A DNA stretch of 47,301 bases from assembly GCA_025465465.1 (NCBI GenBank), contig JAODND010000021.1, positions 1 to 47,301 of the forward strand, in the 5' to 3' direction. The notes beneath the pieces are model-generated. The model ran no database searches and was not told the origin of the DNA. It was given only the letters and a program-made list of their open reading frames with translations. Made by a program: the position numbers and the translations under genes. Source of the DNA: Frankiales bacterium (GTDB taxonomy: Bacteria > Actinomycetota > Actinomycetes > Mycobacteriales > SCTD01). Of the stretch, positions 42,722 through 47,301 are shown piece by piece. Every line of letters starts with the position of its first letter. The stretch's first letter is position 1.

Positions 42722-43683
42722 TGCCGGCGGTCCTCGGCGGCCGCGATGCGCACCTCGACCGTCACCCAGCCGCTGTCGCAGCGGGCCGTCACCTTGCCAC
42801 CGTGCACCTCGACGAGGCGGCGCACGACATAGAGCCCCATCCCGATCCCCTCGTGCTCCCGGGTCGGGCCGGCATCGCCCTGGACGAACGGCTCGAACAG
42901 CCTCTGGTCGTCGAGCGGCCTTCCCTCGTTGCTCACCGCAACCCAGACCTCACCGCCGTCGCGACCGCCGGCGACGAGCGGGACGGTGCCGCTGTCGCCG
43001 TACTGGATCGCGTTGTCGAGCAGGTTCGCGAGCACCTGGTGCAGGGCGCGCCGATCGATGGGCGCGAGCAGCCCGGGCTCGATGACGACGGACACGTCGT
43101 GCTCGGTGAGCATCGCGACCTCAGCGGCGACCGCATCCACCTCAGCGATGGCATCGGGGTCGGGGGACGTCGCAGACGAGGCGGTGAGCATGTTCTCGAG
43201 CAGTCGGGACAATCGCTCCTGCTGATCGAGGACGGCCTCCAGCAGGCGCGCCCGGGCGTCGGGCGGAAGACGGTCGCCCCGCTTGAGCAAGGTGAGCGCC
43301 GCTCCGCGAATGCCGGTCAGCGGGGTGCGGAACTCGTGGCTGACGGTGGCGATGAGGTCCGAGCGGATCCGCTCGGTCTGCTCCTGACGTGCGCGCATGC
43401 TGGCGTGGCCCTGCCAGAGGGCCAAGGTCAGCTGCTCCGCGCCCCGCTGGGCCTCCTCCTGCGTGCGCAGCAGCACGCCCAGCAGCACGGCCTCGGTGCC
43501 GAGCAGCACGGCCGTGGCCACCAGCCACGATCCCGACACCGGCAGCATCACGGCGGCCAGCAGCAGCGGAAGGTGGGCTACCGCGAGCGCGCATCCCAGG
43601 AGCTTCTTGCGTGCTCCCGCGTGCGCCACCAGGCGACGGCCGGAGGAGGGGACGGCCACATCAGTCAGGGTGGAGCCCGGCAC
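42691..43683 (-). CDS. Membrane sensor histidine kinase (orphan)
   Basis: The 330-aa product has two N-terminal membrane helices with almost no external loop (LLGCALAVAHLPLLLAAVML; WLVATAVLLGTEAVLLGVLL) and a linker helix. The HisKA domain follows with phospho-acceptor His in TVSHEFRTPLTGIRGA. HATPase motifs come next: N box NLLDNAIQYGD, G box EGIGMGLYVVRRLVEVHGG. The near absence of an outer domain suggests sensing within the membrane or of cytoplasmic signals. No response regulator gene is adjacent. Confidence 0.92.
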   Translation of the reverse strand: MPGSTLTDVAVPSSGRRLVAHAGARKKLLGCALAVAHLPLLLAAVMLPVSGSWLVATAVLLGTEAVLLGVLLRTQEEAQRGAEQLTLALWQGHASMRARQEQTERIRSDLIATVSHEFRTPLTGIRGAALTLLKRGDRLPPDARARLLEAVLDQQERLSRLLENMLTASSATSPDPDAIAEVDAVAAEVAMLTEHDVSVVIEPGLLAPIDRRALHQVLANLLDNAIQYGDSGTVPLVAGGRDGGEVWVAVSNEGRPLDDQRLFEPFVQGDAGPTREHEGIGMGLYVVRRLVEVHGGKVTARCDSGWVTVEVRIAAAEDRRHHAPTALPIP

Positions 43684-43861
43684 CGCTGCCCACCATGGCC
43701 CGAAAGGGCCATATCATCGCCTATTGCTCCAAACGGGTGACAGCCCGTCGAGAGCCCACTCGCGTCCGGTCGTGTAACGTGTTCGTCATCTGCAGCAGGG
43801 CCAGCGACGTCCCGGGTGGCAGTGAAGTTTCGAACCCACCCACGTGACGGAAGGCTCCACC
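43684..43861. promoter_or_regulatory. Divergent region, histidine kinase / gltB
   Basis: ATGGCCC-GAAA-GGGCCAT (43695-43712) is a perfect 7-bp hairpin with a GNRA tetraloop, 12 bp before the kinase start. TAACGT (43775-43780) is a possible -10 for gltB with about 80 nt of leader. GGAAGG (43849-43854) is its Shine-Dalgarno, 7 bp before the ATG. The assignments are positional. Confidence 0.4.

Positions 43862-47301
<3,440 letters not shown>

Noticed and set aside
43695..43847. 50-codon frame (MARKGHIIAYCSKR...) before gltB, considered as a leader peptide
   Set aside because: No Shine-Dalgarno, it starts inside a hairpin, and the likely gltB -10 lies within it. No attenuator structure found.

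Overview
The window is chromosomal DNA from a high-GC member of the Actinomycetota. The evidence is frequent GTG starts, 4-bp stop/start overlaps, a his-trp supercluster with the dual-substrate isomerase PriA and no trpF, the actinobacterial trp-operon membrane protein, DUF2567 and an HTH-MurA fusion. No rRNA gene is present and I cannot name a genus with confidence. Most of it is ordered housekeeping sequence.

Layout. 1-5.7 kb: the end of a DksA/TraR-type zinc-finger gene, lspA, an rluD-type pseudouridine synthase, a membrane protein of unknown function, a GNAT enzyme, a limonene-epoxide-hydrolase-like protein, then an epimerase, a VOC protein, a SixA-like phosphatase and a cysteine-free Rrf2-type regulator. 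5.9-9.4 kb: dnaE. 9.4-12 kb: a DUF6308-like gene, a lipoprotein, a DUF2567 protein and a LON-domain protein. 12-20.3 kb: hisD, hisC, an IscA-like protein, an HTH-MurA fusion divergent from an OatA-like acyltransferase, hisB, hisH, a small membrane protein and priA. 20.5-22.7 kb: a secreted Pro/Ala-rich protein and a secreted amidase. 22.7-27.8 kb: an accessory patch with an HTH remnant, a YefM-YoeB toxin-antitoxin pair, small membrane proteins, two GNAT genes and a complete IS30-family element. 27.9-30.1 kb: an orphan ParA operon divergent from hisF. 30.1-35.2 kb: a heterodimeric ABC exporter and an MFS transporter, leading by overlap into hisI. 35.2-40.1 kb: trpE, trpM, trpC, trpB, trpA. 40.1-43.7 kb: an Asp-box lipoprotein, lgt, a VIT-family protein and a histidine kinase. 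43.9 kb to the end: gltB, cut by the window edge.

How the genes fit together. Histidine and tryptophan synthesis share PriA, and gltB supplies glutamate. lspA and lgt, at opposite ends, are both lipoprotein-maturation enzymes, and two predicted lipoproteins lie between them. The most unusual unit is the HTH-MurA fusion. It faces a cell-envelope acyltransferase gene across a perfect 13+13 bp palindrome that carries a TAGCGT -10-like box on each strand. This suggests an enzyme-derived regulator of envelope synthesis. Several genes also show a TANNNT box about six bases before the start codon, as expected for leaderless mRNAs. One pair, the LON gene and hisD, has two such boxes that overlap on opposite strands. 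No gene-free stretch exceeds 300 bp.
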